This document shows positions 1 to 9,503 of a stretch of 64,000 nucleotides of DNA, piece after piece. The stretch comes from an uncultured Methylophilaceae bacterium. Its GTDB lineage: Bacteria > Pseudomonadota > Gammaproteobacteria > Burkholderiales > Methylophilaceae. The notes beneath the pieces are model-generated. The model saw nothing but the letters and a program-made list of their open reading frames with translations, searched no databases and was not told where the DNA came from. The translations under genes were made by a program, and so were the position numbers. Position 1 is the first letter of the stretch; every line of letters begins with the position of its first letter. Location: NCBI GenBank assembly GCA_903834185.1, contig CAILHX010000006.1, positions 54,732 through 118,731 on the forward strand, given 5' to 3'.

Positions 1-895
1 CATAAGCAGGAGGCGCAAAATATTGACTGACGCGCTCAAACTCTTGAGGGGTGATGGTATTCGGGCCATCTTTGATCTGTGCCCATTCTTCTTCGACCTG
101 GCGCTTAAATTCGTCAACTCCCAAGGCCTTTACCAGAATCTTGATACGCGCTTTAAAGGAGTTATCGCGCCTGCCGTAACGATTGTAAACGCGAATAACC
201 GCTTCGCAGTAGGTTATTGCGTGTTGCCAAGGCAGGTCGTCACGTATTTTGCTACCGAGGATGGGTGTGCGGCCAAGGCCGCCACCAGCCCAAACTCTCA
301 GGGTAAGCTCACCTGCAGCATTGCGGTACAGGTCGAGCCCGATGTCATGCATTTGAATCACGGCACGATCTTCAGCTGCACCATTGACAGCGATCTTGAA
401 TTTACGTGGCAGGTAAGCGAACTCCGGGTGGAACGTACTCCACTGGCGCAAGATCTCCGCTAGCGGACGCGGGTCTACGATCTCATCCGGCGCTATGCCA
501 GCGAAATGGTCGGTAGTGATGTTGCGGATGCAATTGCCTGAGGTCTGGATGCCGTGCATCTGCACTGTGGCAAGTTCAGCCAGAATGTCCGGTACTCTTT
601 CCAGCGGCGGCCAGTTGTACTGTATATTCTGGCGTGTCGAAAAATGCGCGTATCCGCGGTCATATTCGCGCGCAATGTGCGCCAGCATGCGTAGTTTTTT
701 GGATGACAACAGGCCATAAGGAATGGCGATTCTGAGCATGGGCGCATAACGCTGTATATATAAACCGTTTTGCAGCCGTAGCGGGCGGAATTCATCTTCG
801 GTCAATTCACCTGCCAGAAAACGTCGTGTCTGGTCGCGGAACTGCGCCACTCTCTCGTCTACATTGCGTTGATCTATCTCGTCATATTGGTACAT
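1..895 (-). CDS. cysI: Sulfite reductase hemoprotein beta subunit (CysI), 3' end outside window
   Basis: The leftward frame starts at ATG 893-895 (MYQYDEIDQRNVDERVAQFR) and stays open to base 1, giving about 298 N-terminal residues. The stretch FSTRQNIQYNW and the run from HMHGIQTSGN-like residues to GLGRTPILGSKI match the ferredoxin-like first half of the sulfite/nitrite reductase family. The cysteines that bind the 4Fe-4S cluster and siroheme would lie in the C-terminal half, beyond the window. The family reduces sulfite to sulfide in the cytoplasm for cysteine synthesis. It lies 25 bp downstream of a TauE-type permease on the same strand, with a divergent CysB-family regulator beyond, which favours sulfite over nitrite as substrate. 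Confidence 0.9.
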   Translation of the reverse strand, partial: MYQYDEIDQRNVDERVAQFRDQTRRFLAGELTEDEFRPLRLQNGLYIQRYAPMLRIAIPYGLLSSKKLRMLAHIAREYDRGYAHFSTRQNIQYNWPPLERVPDILAELATVQMHGIQTSGNCIRNITTDHFAGIAPDEIVDPRPLAEILRQWSTFHPEFAYLPRKFKIAVNGAAEDRAVIQMHDIGLDLYRNAAGELTLRVWAGGGLGRTPILGSKIRDDLPWQHAITYCEAVIRVYNRYGRRDNSFKARIKILVKALGVDEFKRQVEEEWAQIKDGPNTITPQEFERVSQYFAPPAY

Positions 896-920
896 CTTTA
901 ATTTTCCTAAGCTTCAGTCT

Positions 921-1718
921 TTAAGCGAGCACGAATTTTAATCCAACCAGCAGTAATATGGAGGCCAATACCGGACGCAAAATCCTTTCCGGTATCTTTG
1001 CCCCCAACAGGCTGCCTAACCATATTCCTGGGAGCGAACCTACCAGCAAGCTGCCGAGCAAGGCAAAATTCACATGCCCCAATGTCCAGTGGCCGAATCC
1101 TGCAATTGCCGTGAGCGGGATGGCATGCGCCAGGTCAGTCCCTACCACTTTTAGCGTACTCATTTTTGGATACAGGAACAGGATGGCGATCGTGCCCAAT
1201 GCGCCGGCACCCACCGAAGACAGGGTGACCAATACCCCCAATACTGCCCCGGTAAAGATAGTGGCAGGGATTTGCATATTGTTAAAGCGCCCGCTACTGA
1301 TCTTGATATTTTCAATTTCACGTTCCACATCGTTGCGCGTCAAAACGCTACGAATGAGGATGGCACATGCGGTCAGTATCAGCGCGACACCCAGAGAATA
1401 GGTGACCAGAGTGCTTACTTCCTTGCCTACGGCTAACAGATGTTTGATGACAAAAATGGTCATGATGGAAAATGGCAGGCTACCTATGGACAGCGTTCTG
1501 ACCACACGCCAGTCTACCGATTGATGTTTGTCATGATGGACCCATACGCCACCGGTTTTGGTAATGGCGGCAAATAACAGGTCGGTTCCTACAGCCACTA
1601 ATGGTTTGAATCCGAACAGGAATACCAATAGCGGCGTCATCAGTGAACCACCGCCTACACCAGTTACTCCAACCAATACGCCGACCAGAAAGCCGGAAGC
1701 GATATAACCTATGCTCAT
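921..1718 (-). CDS. TSUP/TauE family membrane permease (sulfite/sulfonate exporter-like)
   Basis: This 265-residue protein is strongly hydrophobic, with about eight membrane segments. The N-terminal glycine-rich motif GFLVGVLVGVTGVGGGSLMT and a second copy of similar character (LGVLVTLSSVGAGALGT, residues about 160-176) are the internal duplication typical of the TSUP family. Members move sulfite, sulfoacetate or other small sulfur anions across the inner membrane. The gene is first in a leftward pair with cysI and is divergent from cysB, so a sulfur substrate is likely. Direction of transport cannot be told from sequence. Confidence 0.85.
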   Translation of the reverse strand: MSIGYIASGFLVGVLVGVTGVGGGSLMTPLLVFLFGFKPLVAVGTDLLFAAITKTGGVWVHHDKHQSVDWRVVRTLSIGSLPFSIMTIFVIKHLLAVGKEVSTLVTYSLGVALILTACAILIRSVLTRNDVEREIENIKISSGRFNNMQIPATIFTGAVLGVLVTLSSVGAGALGTIAILFLYPKMSTLKVVGTDLAHAIPLTAIAGFGHWTLGHVNFALLGSLLVGSLPGIWLGSLLGAKIPERILRPVLASILLLVGLKFVLA

Positions 1719-1763
1719 CAGAAACTCTAACCTTAGCGAAAGGCTGCCACTATAGCAGTGGCT

Positions 1764-1794
1764 TTATGCTAAACGAAATAATATGTTATGCTAA
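1764..1794. promoter_or_regulatory. Candidate CysB-type operator: two 9-bp direct repeats in the tauE/cysB intergenic region
   Basis: TTATGCTAA occurs at 1764-1772 and again at 1786-1794, 22 bp apart, which is about two helical turns, so both copies face the same side of DNA. A palindrome GCCACT-N5-AGTGGC lies beside it at 1746-1762. The repeats sit between the divergent tauE-cysI and cysB genes, where a LysR-type regulator would act on both. Assignment to CysB is inference from position and spacing. Confidence 0.4.
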
Positions 1795-1834
1795 TTCATG
1801 TGATTTTGTTATATAGACTTTATATAGGGAAGCG

Positions 1835-2755
1835 ATGAAACTCCATCAGATGCGTTATATACGTGAAGTGGCACGCCAGAATCTCAATGTTTCTACGGCG
1901 GCCGAGGCTCTGCATACCTCGCAACCCGGAGTGAGCAAGCAGATACAGCTATTGGAACAGGAACTCGGCATCCAGATATTCCAACGTAGTGGCAAGCGTT
2001 TGACCGGCATCACTGAACCCGGACAAATCGTGCTGGACATGGCCGAACAGATATTGCGTGAAGCAGAGAATATCAAACGTGTAGGCGAAGATTTCACCAA
2101 GGTCAATGAAGGCAGCCTATCCATTGCTACCACGCATACCCAGGCGCGTTATCGCCTACCTCCTGCCATCAAGGGTTTTGTAGAGCGCTATCCCAATATC
2201 CGCTTGCATATCCACCAGGGAAACCCGTCGCAAGTCACTGACATGGTGGTCAGCGGCGAGGCGGATATCGGTATCGCCACCGAAGCCATTGCCAACCATC
2301 CGGACCTGGTCGCCTTGCCTTGCTATATATGGAACCGTTGTATCGTGGCACCGCACAGTCATCCGATATTAAGCGATCGGCCACTGACACTAAAAAAACT
2401 GGCAACATATCCGATGGTGACTTACGACCTGGGATTTGCCGGTAGTAATACCGTCCGGATGGTATTCGAAAAGCAGGGCGTCACCCCTAACATCGTACTG
2501 ACAGCGATCGATTCCGACGTGATCAAGACCTATGTCGAAATGGGTCTGGGTGTCGGATTGCTGGCCAAGATGGCATTCGACACCGAGCGCGATAAAGGAT
2601 TGAGTATGCTGGATGCTTCCAATCTGTTTCCCGACAGTACCACTTATCTGGGTGTGCGCAAGGATGCCTATCTGCGCTCATATATGTATGACTTTATTGA
2701 ATTAATTGCGCCGCATCTGAATCGAAAAGCAGTCAATATCGCGTTACAGGCATAG
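1835..2755 (+). CDS. cysB: CysB-family LysR-type transcriptional regulator
   Basis: This 306-residue protein has an N-terminal winged helix-turn-helix (residues 1-60; MKLHQMRYIREVARQ, AAEALHTSQPGVSKQIQLLE) that matches CysB/Cbl rather than generic LysR proteins, which rarely carry TSQPGVSKQI. Residues about 90-300 form the periplasmic-binding-protein-like effector domain. CysB activates sulfate assimilation genes in response to acetylserine. The divergent permease-cysI pair is the obvious target. ATG 1835 follows GGGAAG at suitable distance. Length agrees with the family (about 310-325). Confidence 0.9.
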   Translation: MKLHQMRYIREVARQNLNVSTAAEALHTSQPGVSKQIQLLEQELGIQIFQRSGKRLTGITEPGQIVLDMAEQILREAENIKRVGEDFTKVNEGSLSIATTHTQARYRLPPAIKGFVERYPNIRLHIHQGNPSQVTDMVVSGEADIGIATEAIANHPDLVALPCYIWNRCIVAPHSHPILSDRPLTLKKLATYPMVTYDLGFAGSNTVRMVFEKQGVTPNIVLTAIDSDVIKTYVEMGLGVGLLAKMAFDTERDKGLSMLDASNLFPDSTTYLGVRKDAYLRSYMYDFIELIAPHLNRKAVNIALQA

Positions 2756-2757
2756 GG

Positions 2758-3255
2758 GTGTTGAGGGTGTTCAAGTTACTGCTGCTACTACTCAGTCTGT
2801 TCCCGGCCATGTTGCTGGCAGCGCCCATGCCGGAGATTGATGCTGATTCCCCTATTTATGAAGTTCCCGTTGCCGCTGGTGTGAGTTATGATGATGTTGT
2901 CACAAGTTTGAAGGTGGCTGCGGAAGGTGAGAATTTCGTCAGCCCTGCAACTTTTCCCATAGGCGAACATATGCGGCAACGTGGTTTGCCTGTAGATGGC
3001 GTGATGGAGGTCAGAACCTATTGTAATTTGGGTTTGGGTGCTGAAATATTTCTGGATCACCCCGAGTTTTTGGTATTTGCACCTTGTCGTATCGCCATCT
3101 ATGAGAAAAAAGGGCAGTTGTATCTGGCGATGGATAGACCCAGCTTTGATTTGAAGTATATTAAAAACCCAAGTGAGCGAGCCAAAAAAGCCGCACAACA
3201 ACTTGAAGATACGCTAATCTCGATTCTGGGAAAAGCGCGTAACGGTGAGCTATAA
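2758..3255 (+). CDS. DUF302 domain protein, exported
   Basis: About 165 residues with an N-terminal hydrophobic segment (FKLLLLLLSLFPAMLLAAP) that reads as a signal peptide with cleavage near LLA-AP. The rest fits DUF302: a V-xx-T-like opening, CNLGLGAEIFLDHPEFLVF, then APCRIAIYE, the cysteine-containing core of that family. The function of DUF302 proteins is unknown. The start is uncertain: GTG 2758, TTG 2761 and GTG 2767 are all in frame, and the gene begins 2 bp after the cysB stop, suggesting translational coupling or simply shared transcription. Confidence 0.7.
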   Translation: MLRVFKLLLLLLSLFPAMLLAAPMPEIDADSPIYEVPVAAGVSYDDVVTSLKVAAEGENFVSPATFPIGEHMRQRGLPVDGVMEVRTYCNLGLGAEIFLDHPEFLVFAPCRIAIYEKKGQLYLAMDRPSFDLKYIKNPSERAKKAAQQLEDTLISILGKARNGEL

Positions 3256-3279
3256 AACGGCATAAAAACAGGAGGCGGT

Positions 3280-3837
3280 ATGGAAAACTATCAGGTGTGG
3301 TTTTTACGGCGTAACGGCGAGTTGATAGGCTCCTTTCCCGATGCGCTATTGGCGCAACATATCGTACTTGGACGAGTGCATGATGGCGACGAAGTCAGCA
3401 TCGATGCCCACTACTGGGTCAAGCCTGAAGAGGTGGAGGCTTTACGACAAGTAGTCGATAATCTGATAGGCGTAGGCGGCGGCGAAGATTCTAGCAATCC
3501 GGAATGGCGCAACGACAGGCTAAAAGCTGCGATGCGCTGGTTGGATGAACGCAAGGCCCCGGATCGTCGTTCAGCCGAAGATGAAGCGGCCGCAGCCAAA
3601 TGGGCGGCCATGCGCGGCAATAATGAGCGCCGCGTGACACCGGAATCGCCGGAAATTCTTGAGTACCGCAAGAACCGTGCAGTGATCGAAGCTTCATTAC
3701 GCCGCCCTAGCCGCAACTATACGCCGGCCATTATTTTGCTGATCGTTATCCTGCTGGGTATTGTGGTTTATGCTGCGATGTCAGGCACGGTGATCAGTCC
3801 GTTCCACATTGATTGGGAATCACTGCGGCGTAAATAG
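3280..3837 (+). CDS. GYF_2-like domain protein with C-terminal membrane anchor
   Basis: This 185-residue protein starts at ATG 3280 behind a strong AGGAGG ribosome-binding site (3270-3275). Residues 1-50 (YQVWFLRRNGELIGSFPD, then YW) resemble the GYF_2/DUF4339 module that reads WY/F...G..GP-type segments. Residues about 75-145 are charged and probably helical. Residues about 147-168 (AIILLIVILLGIVVYAAM) form one transmembrane helix near the C terminus, so the bulk would be cytoplasmic. No enzymatic motif is seen and no function is assigned. Confidence 0.6.
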   Translation: MENYQVWFLRRNGELIGSFPDALLAQHIVLGRVHDGDEVSIDAHYWVKPEEVEALRQVVDNLIGVGGGEDSSNPEWRNDRLKAAMRWLDERKAPDRRSAEDEAAAAKWAAMRGNNERRVTPESPEILEYRKNRAVIEASLRRPSRNYTPAIILLIVILLGIVVYAAMSGTVISPFHIDWESLRRK

Positions 3838-3961
3838 TCTGGTGGTTTTGATGAGCCCGATAAGATAACCAGTACTTGTTCTTGCCGGGGGCAGAAGCCG
3901 CAATTCCTAAAAATCCATAATTACTGGCGGTCATCTCCAGTTGTCATGAACCCAAGTTGTC

Positions 3962-4702
3962 ATGAATGAACCTGAAAAAATACGTCTTTCCAAGCTGATG
4001 TCCGCACAAGGCCTTTGCTCGCGGCGCGAGGCAGATACCTACATTGAACGTGGCTGGGTGTTCGTGGATGGCGTGCAGGTCAGCGAGTTGGGCAGCAAGG
4101 CCTACCCCACGCAAAAGATCACTCTCAATAAAGCTGCCCAGGAAAGTCAGCAAGCAAGAGTGACCATCCTGCTGCACAAGCCCATGGGTTACGTTTCCGG
4201 TCAAGCGGAAGACGGGCATAAGCCAGCCGCGATGTTATTTACAGCCGATACACGTTATGCAGGCGATACCGTGCCTATGCAGTATCATCCGCTGCAAAGC
4301 AAAGGCATGGCTCCTGCCGGGCGTCTGGATATAGATTCCACAGGGTTGCTGGTGCTTACACAGGATGGTCGCATTGCCAAGCAACTCATCGGAGAGAATT
4401 CTCCCATAGATAAAGAGTATCTGGTGCGCGTGCAGGGTAGCCTGTCTGAAAAGAACCTTGCCCTGTTGAATCATGGCTTACCTCTTGACGGGGCGCCATT
4501 AAAACCTGCTCAAGTCTCGTGGCAAAATCAGGATCAGTTACGATTTGTGCTACAAGAGGGGAAAAAACGCCAGATTCGCCGCATGTGCGAGATGGTAGGT
4601 TTGAAAGTGGTCGGGCTGAAACGCGTACGTATCGGTAAAGTGATGTTGGGGGATTTGCCGCCTGGACAATGGCGATATTTAAGAGCAGGCGAACGGTTCT
4701 AA
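3962..4702 (+). CDS. RsuA/RluF-family pseudouridine synthase
   Basis: The 246-residue protein begins with an S4 RNA-binding domain (residues 8-60, IRLSKLMSAQGLCSRREADTY) followed by a pseudouridine synthase domain. The catalytic aspartate lies in GRLDIDSTGLL (about residue 121). The C-terminal EGKKRQIRRMCEMVGLKV motif is diagnostic of the RsuA/RluB/RluE/RluF branch. The HKPMGYVSG motif with an inserted segment before the catalytic loop resembles RluF, which modifies 23S rRNA around U2604, but the exact target cannot be fixed here. Confidence 0.85.
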   Translation: MNEPEKIRLSKLMSAQGLCSRREADTYIERGWVFVDGVQVSELGSKAYPTQKITLNKAAQESQQARVTILLHKPMGYVSGQAEDGHKPAAMLFTADTRYAGDTVPMQYHPLQSKGMAPAGRLDIDSTGLLVLTQDGRIAKQLIGENSPIDKEYLVRVQGSLSEKNLALLNHGLPLDGAPLKPAQVSWQNQDQLRFVLQEGKKRQIRRMCEMVGLKVVGLKRVRIGKVMLGDLPPGQWRYLRAGERF

Positions 4703-4859
4703 TAAACCGGGACTTTTAAAACAAACCCAGGCAGAGGAAACATAAAGAGGTCGTAGCAGGATTTTATGAAGTCTTTGCAACAAGGCAGATTAACCAGCCA
4801 TAAATAAAAAGGTGTGGCTCGGGTCAATGATGCGGGGGCGCTACGTGCTATGGGATGGA

Positions 4860-7010
4860 TTAGTGCGTTGCCTTCAGCACCAGATTCATGAAATCATTTA
4901 CCTCTATCGGCTTGCTGAACAGGTAACCTTGTAGCTCATCGCAGCCGATGTCACGCAAGAAGTCACGCTGAAACTCTGTTTCTACTCCTTCCGCAATCAC
5001 CTTTAACCCCAGATTATGCCCCAGCGTTACAATGGCTTTCAGAATTGCAGAATTAGCGGGCGTTTGTTCCAGATTGTAAACAAACCCCTGGTCTATCTTC
5101 AGTCTGTCTATCGGAAAGTCTTTCAGATAGGTCATGCTGGAGTACCCAGTACCAAAATCGTCTATCGCCAGCTTGACCCCGATGGCCTTAAGTTCATGCA
5201 AAGTGCTGATGAATGTACCGATGTCGTCAGCCAGGGTGCTTTCCGTGATCTCCAGCTCGATGTATTGAGGGTCAGCCCCGGTGCGCGTGATAATCTCCGC
5301 GATATGTTGTGCCAGCCCTTTGCGCTGGAACTGACGCGGCGATATGTTGATTGATACCAGGATAGGCCGGCCGAATTTTTTCAAAAACACATGCGATTGC
5401 AAACAGGCGGTATTCAAAACCCAATCACCGATCTCCTCTATCAACCCTGTTTCTTCGGCGATAGGAATAAAACGGGCAGGGGAGATCATGGTGCCGGCTT
5501 CCGGAACCCAGCGTATCAAAGCCTCGGCACCGTTGACCCGGTTATCTTCGATATCCACCTTGGGTTGATAATACAAAATTAGCTCTTCACGCTTGGTGGC
5601 ATTGCGCAACTTGCGTTCGATATCCATGCGTTCTTGCAGGATGGCATTTAGTTTGTGCGTGTAGTACTGGAAGTTATTCCTGCCGCTTTGCTTGGCCTTG
5701 TACATCGCGGTGTCTGCATTTTTCAGCAGCACGTTAGCCTGAGTAGCGTCTTCTGGATAGATGCTGATCCCGATGCTGCATGAAATCCTGAATTCCAGTC
5801 CATTCAGCATCACCGGTTGCGAAATTGCGTCCAGTACGCGCTTCATGGTATGCGTGACGTAATCGTTCTTTTGTATGCTTGTAAGCAGGATGACGAATTC
5901 GTCGCCACCCAGTCTGACGACGGTATCACTGTCACGAACCAACGCTGATAGGCGCTCGGATATGGTCAACAGCAGCGTGTCGCCAGCGTCATGTCCCAGG
6001 CTGTCATTAATGTGTTTGAACTGGTCAAGGTCAACGAACGCTACTGCCAATCTGGTGTGATAGCGTTCGGCAAAGTTAATGGATTGTTGCAGGCGGTCTT
6101 CAAGCAGGTAACGGTTAGGTAGCCCTGTCAGGCTGTCATGAGTGGCCTGATGCTGAATCTGCGCCTCGAAGGTACGGCGCTCGGTGATGTCCTCGACTGT
6201 ACCTTCGTAATAAAGTACTTCTCCTGCATCGTTCTTGACCGTGCGCGCATTTTCAGAGATCCAGATAATTTCACCATCCTTGCGATAGACTTGGGACTCG
6301 AAGTTTTGTACCTTGCCATGCAGGTCCATCAGCATCCTGAATTCATCGCGTCTGCCCGGATCGACATAGAGCTGAGTCTGGATGTTGACCAGATCGCTCA
6401 TCATGTCCTTCACCGATTCATGCCCATATATTCTGGCCAAAGCAGGATTTGCATCCAGATACTGACCGGATAGCGAGGTCTGGAATATCCCCTCGATCGC
6501 GTTTTCGAAAATGGAGCGATAGCGGATCTCGGCATCGCTTAATGCCTGCTCATGATCTTTCTTCTGACTGATATCCTGAATGAATCCTTCGATCGCGACC
6601 ACCACGTCCAGGTCATCATAGATCGCCACACCGCGTTCCCACACCCAGCATAAAGTGCCGTCAGCCTGAATAATTCGGTATTCGATATTGAACCGCTCAT
6701 GCTCTCTGATGGCATCGCTGATTTTGTTGCGAACAGATTCGCGATCATCCGGATGTGTGATGTTTTCGTATGATGTCACGCGATTGAATAACAGATCCTG
6801 CGGGGAGTAACCGGTCAGTTGCTTGCAGCCACTGCTGACGAATACCATGGTCCAATGCTCATCGGGCAGGCAGCAATATACCAAGCCATCCAGATTATCC
6901 ATGAGCGAATCCAGCATCAGGCCACGGTCTTGCAAGCGTAATCTCAGATGGTCGTTAATTTTTTGTGTGTCCGCTGGTCGGTTCATACAGGTATTTATGT
7001 AAGCAACCAC
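4860..7010 (-). CDS. PAS-PAS-GGDEF-EAL c-di-GMP signalling protein
   Basis: 716 residues with no clear membrane segment. Two PAS domains with PAC motifs lie at about residues 33-155 and 160-285, a diguanylate cyclase domain follows with intact RLGGDEFVILL, and then an EAL phosphodiesterase domain with intact AEALIRW and the DDFGTGYSS loop. Both catalytic signatures look complete, so the protein may make or degrade cyclic di-GMP depending on PAS input. The widest start is GTG 7010; ATG at 6984-6986 (MNRPADTQ) is an equally plausible start. The gene is convergent with the pseudouridine synthase gene. The 236-bp stretch upstream (7011-7246) holds no gene that I can support. Confidence 0.9.
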   Translation of the reverse strand: MVAYINTCMNRPADTQKINDHLRLRLQDRGLMLDSLMDNLDGLVYCCLPDEHWTMVFVSSGCKQLTGYSPQDLLFNRVTSYENITHPDDRESVRNKISDAIREHERFNIEYRIIQADGTLCWVWERGVAIYDDLDVVVAIEGFIQDISQKKDHEQALSDAEIRYRSIFENAIEGIFQTSLSGQYLDANPALARIYGHESVKDMMSDLVNIQTQLYVDPGRRDEFRMLMDLHGKVQNFESQVYRKDGEIIWISENARTVKNDAGEVLYYEGTVEDITERRTFEAQIQHQATHDSLTGLPNRYLLEDRLQQSINFAERYHTRLAVAFVDLDQFKHINDSLGHDAGDTLLLTISERLSALVRDSDTVVRLGGDEFVILLTSIQKNDYVTHTMKRVLDAISQPVMLNGLEFRISCSIGISIYPEDATQANVLLKNADTAMYKAKQSGRNNFQYYTHKLNAILQERMDIERKLRNATKREELILYYQPKVDIEDNRVNGAEALIRWVPEAGTMISPARFIPIAEETGLIEEIGDWVLNTACLQSHVFLKKFGRPILVSINISPRQFQRKGLAQHIAEIITRTGADPQYIELEITESTLADDIGTFISTLHELKAIGVKLAIDDFGTGYSSMTYLKDFPIDRLKIDQGFVYNLEQTPANSAILKAIVTLGHNLGLKVIAEGVETEFQRDFLRDIGCDELQGYLFSKPIEVNDFMNLVLKATH

Positions 7011-7246
7011 TCAAATGAATGCAAGCTTTGTGCCATTAATTTAAAGGTTGAATTTCAAGTAGATGGATAATTTCAGCAGTTAGTAATCAAAACGCCCGCA
7101 CCCGATAAATGCATTCATATGCATATTGCCCCATCTCAGTGCGAAACGGAAAAATAATTTCATTTTGAACGTAGCAGGAACGATTTTCTTTAACATTTGT
7201 AGTGTAGGAAATCGTACAGGGCAGCTAAAAAGCTGATTAGATTGAC

Positions 7247-9394
7247 CTAACTGCTGAAATGTCTGGGTGCGGGCTTTTTAAAGTTGCCGACTCTGCCTTT
7301 GACTTCAGTTGCTCGGCGTTTGACAGCGGCTTTAGCACTTCCCATAGGCTGATAGCTAGGCACCAAGTGTTGCTTGCCGTTACCGATCAGGTCCGCTCTT
7401 CCCATTTCCTTGAGTGCATCACGCAGAATAGGCCAGTTGTTGGGATCGTGGTAACGCAAAAATGCCTTATGCAGCTTGCGCTTGCCGCTGGCTCTGGGTA
7501 TCGCGACATCTTCACTGGATTTAGTGACCTTGCGTAACGGGTTTTTGCCACTATGGTACATGGCAGTTGCCATAGCCATGGGGGTAGGGGTGAAAGTCTG
7601 CACCTGATCCAAACGGAAGTTGTTTTGTTTGAGCCATAATGCCAGATTCAGCATATCTTCATCGGTGGTTCCCGGGTGTGCAGCGATGAAATAGGGGATG
7701 AGGTATTGTTCCTTGCCGGCTTCCTTGCTGAATTTCTCGAACATGGCTTTAAACTCGTTATAAGCCCCCATGCCCGGCTTCATCATTTTGGAAAGCACGT
7801 TTTCTTCGCTATGTTCCGGCGCGATCTTCAGATAGCCGCCTACATGGTGCTGCACGAGCTCCTTGACGTATTCCGGTGATTTGACGGCGAGATCGTAACG
7901 CAGTCCGGAACCTATCAGTACCTTTTTGATGCCTGGCAGCGCGCGCGTCTTGCGGTAGAGCTGGATCAGGGATGAATGGTCGGTATTCAGGTTTTCACAA
8001 ACACCGGGATAAACGCATGATAGTTTGCGACACGCGGATTCTATTTTCTCGCTTTTACAGGCGATACGATACATATTCGCGGTGGGGCCGCCGAGATCGG
8101 AGATCACGCCGGTAAAACCTTCCACCTTGTCGCGGATCTCTTCCACTTCTTTTAGTATGGATTCTTCAGAGCGGCTCTGGATGATACGACCTTCGTGTTC
8201 GGTGATACTGCAAAAAGTACAGCCGCCAAAGCAGCCGCGCATGATATTGACCGAGAAACGTATCATCTCCCATGCAGGTATTCTGGCTTTGCCGTAAGCG
8301 GGATGCGGCGCACGGGCATAGGCGAGATCGTAAACATAATCCATTTCCCTGGTGGAGAGCGGTATAGGTGGCGGATTCAGCCAGACTTCTCTATCTCCAT
8401 GGCGCTGTACCAGGGCACGCGCGTTACCGGGGTTGGCTTCCAGATGCAATACGCGTGATGCGTGGGCATACATTACCGAGTTCACTGCCACCAGTTCGTA
8501 ATCGGGCAAACGCACTACCTGGCGCTCACGCGGTACTTTTGCCGGGCGGTGGATGACGATGGGCTGTAATTCGCTGGTATTCGATGCTTCCGCTGCAGTG
8601 GTCGCAGCGGTACTGCATGATGATGCGGCTTCCATCGCATACGGGTCTGGGAGCGCATCCATGCGGCCGGGTTTATCCATTTGCGTGGAAGCTACTTCCA
8701 GCCATCCTTCCGGGATCTCTTTACGCAGTATGGCGCTACCGCGCAGATCGGTGATGTCTTGGATGAGTTCGCCTTTGGCAAGCCTGTGTGTCAGCTCCAC
8801 CAACGCACGTTCGGCATTGCCGTAGAGCAGGATGTCTGCCTTGCTGTCTACCAGAACCGAACGGCGTACTTTGTCTGACCAGTAATCGTAATGTGCGATC
8901 CTGCGCAAACTGGCTTCTATGCTACCGATGACTAAAGGCACATCTGCATAGGCCTCGCGGCAACGTTGTGAATACACCAGGATCGCTCTATCCGGACGTT
9001 TGCCGGCAACGCCTTCCGGCGTATAGGCATCATCAGAGCGTATCTTGCGCTCGGCAGTATAGCGGTTGACCATGCTATCCATGTTGCCCGCAGTGATCCC
9101 AAAGTACAGGTTAGGTTTGCCCAGCGTTTTGAATGCGTCTGCCGACTGCCAATCGGGCTGGGCGATGATGCCGACTCGAAAGCCCTGTGCTTCCAGTAGA
9201 CGCCCAATCAATGCCATGCCAAAACTGGGATGGTCGATATAAGCATCACCGGTGACCAGGATTACGTCACAGCTGTCCCAGCCGAGTTCATCCATTTCGG
9301 CGCGGCTCATGGGCAGGATGGGCGCGGTTCCGAAACGCTTGGCCCAATATGGGCGATATGAATGTAATGAAGTCACGGCTTGCATGGCGCGCAT
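7247..9394 (-). CDS. ygiQ: YgiQ-family radical SAM protein
   Basis: The protein has an N-terminal UPF0313 region ([20 protein letters not shown]), a radical SAM core with the cluster motif CFGGCTFC (CxxxCxxC) and a C-terminal DUF3362-like tail. The reaction of YgiQ proteins is unknown. An open frame continues upstream to 9484, but that start would leave only 19 bp to the divergent kinase gene. The internal ATG at 9394 ([20 protein letters not shown]) matches where family members begin and gives 715 residues, so it is preferred. Confidence 0.88.
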   Translation of the reverse strand: MRAMQAVTSLHSYRPYWAKRFGTAPILPMSRAEMDELGWDSCDVILVTGDAYIDHPSFGMALIGRLLEAQGFRVGIIAQPDWQSADAFKTLGKPNLYFGITAGNMDSMVNRYTAERKIRSDDAYTPEGVAGKRPDRAILVYSQRCREAYADVPLVIGSIEASLRRIAHYDYWSDKVRRSVLVDSKADILLYGNAERALVELTHRLAKGELIQDITDLRGSAILRKEIPEGWLEVASTQMDKPGRMDALPDPYAMEAASSCSTAATTAAEASNTSELQPIVIHRPAKVPRERQVVRLPDYELVAVNSVMYAHASRVLHLEANPGNARALVQRHGDREVWLNPPPIPLSTREMDYVYDLAYARAPHPAYGKARIPAWEMIRFSVNIMRGCFGGCTFCSITEHEGRIIQSRSEESILKEVEEIRDKVEGFTGVISDLGGPTANMYRIACKSEKIESACRKLSCVYPGVCENLNTDHSSLIQLYRKTRALPGIKKVLIGSGLRYDLAVKSPEYVKELVQHHVGGYLKIAPEHSEENVLSKMMKPGMGAYNEFKAMFEKFSKEAGKEQYLIPYFIAAHPGTTDEDMLNLALWLKQNNFRLDQVQTFTPTPMAMATAMYHSGKNPLRKVTKSSEDVAIPRASGKRKLHKAFLRYHDPNNWPILRDALKEMGRADLIGNGKQHLVPSYQPMGSAKAAVKRRATEVKGRVGNFKKPAPRHFSS

Positions 9395-9503
9395 TTTACT
9401 CCTGCCCGCAATATCTGCTTGTTTTTCTTGCAATTGGCATGGGCTGCCATTACGCTTAGGGTTAGCCCGTTGTAGATGAGCCATTTACCAAAGCAGGTCA
9501 ATT

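Noticed and set aside
7178..7215. Inverted repeat ACGATTT...AAATCGT between ygiQ and the GGDEF-EAL gene
   Set aside because: Imperfect arms and a loop of about 20 nt; no U tract and no link to a gene start.
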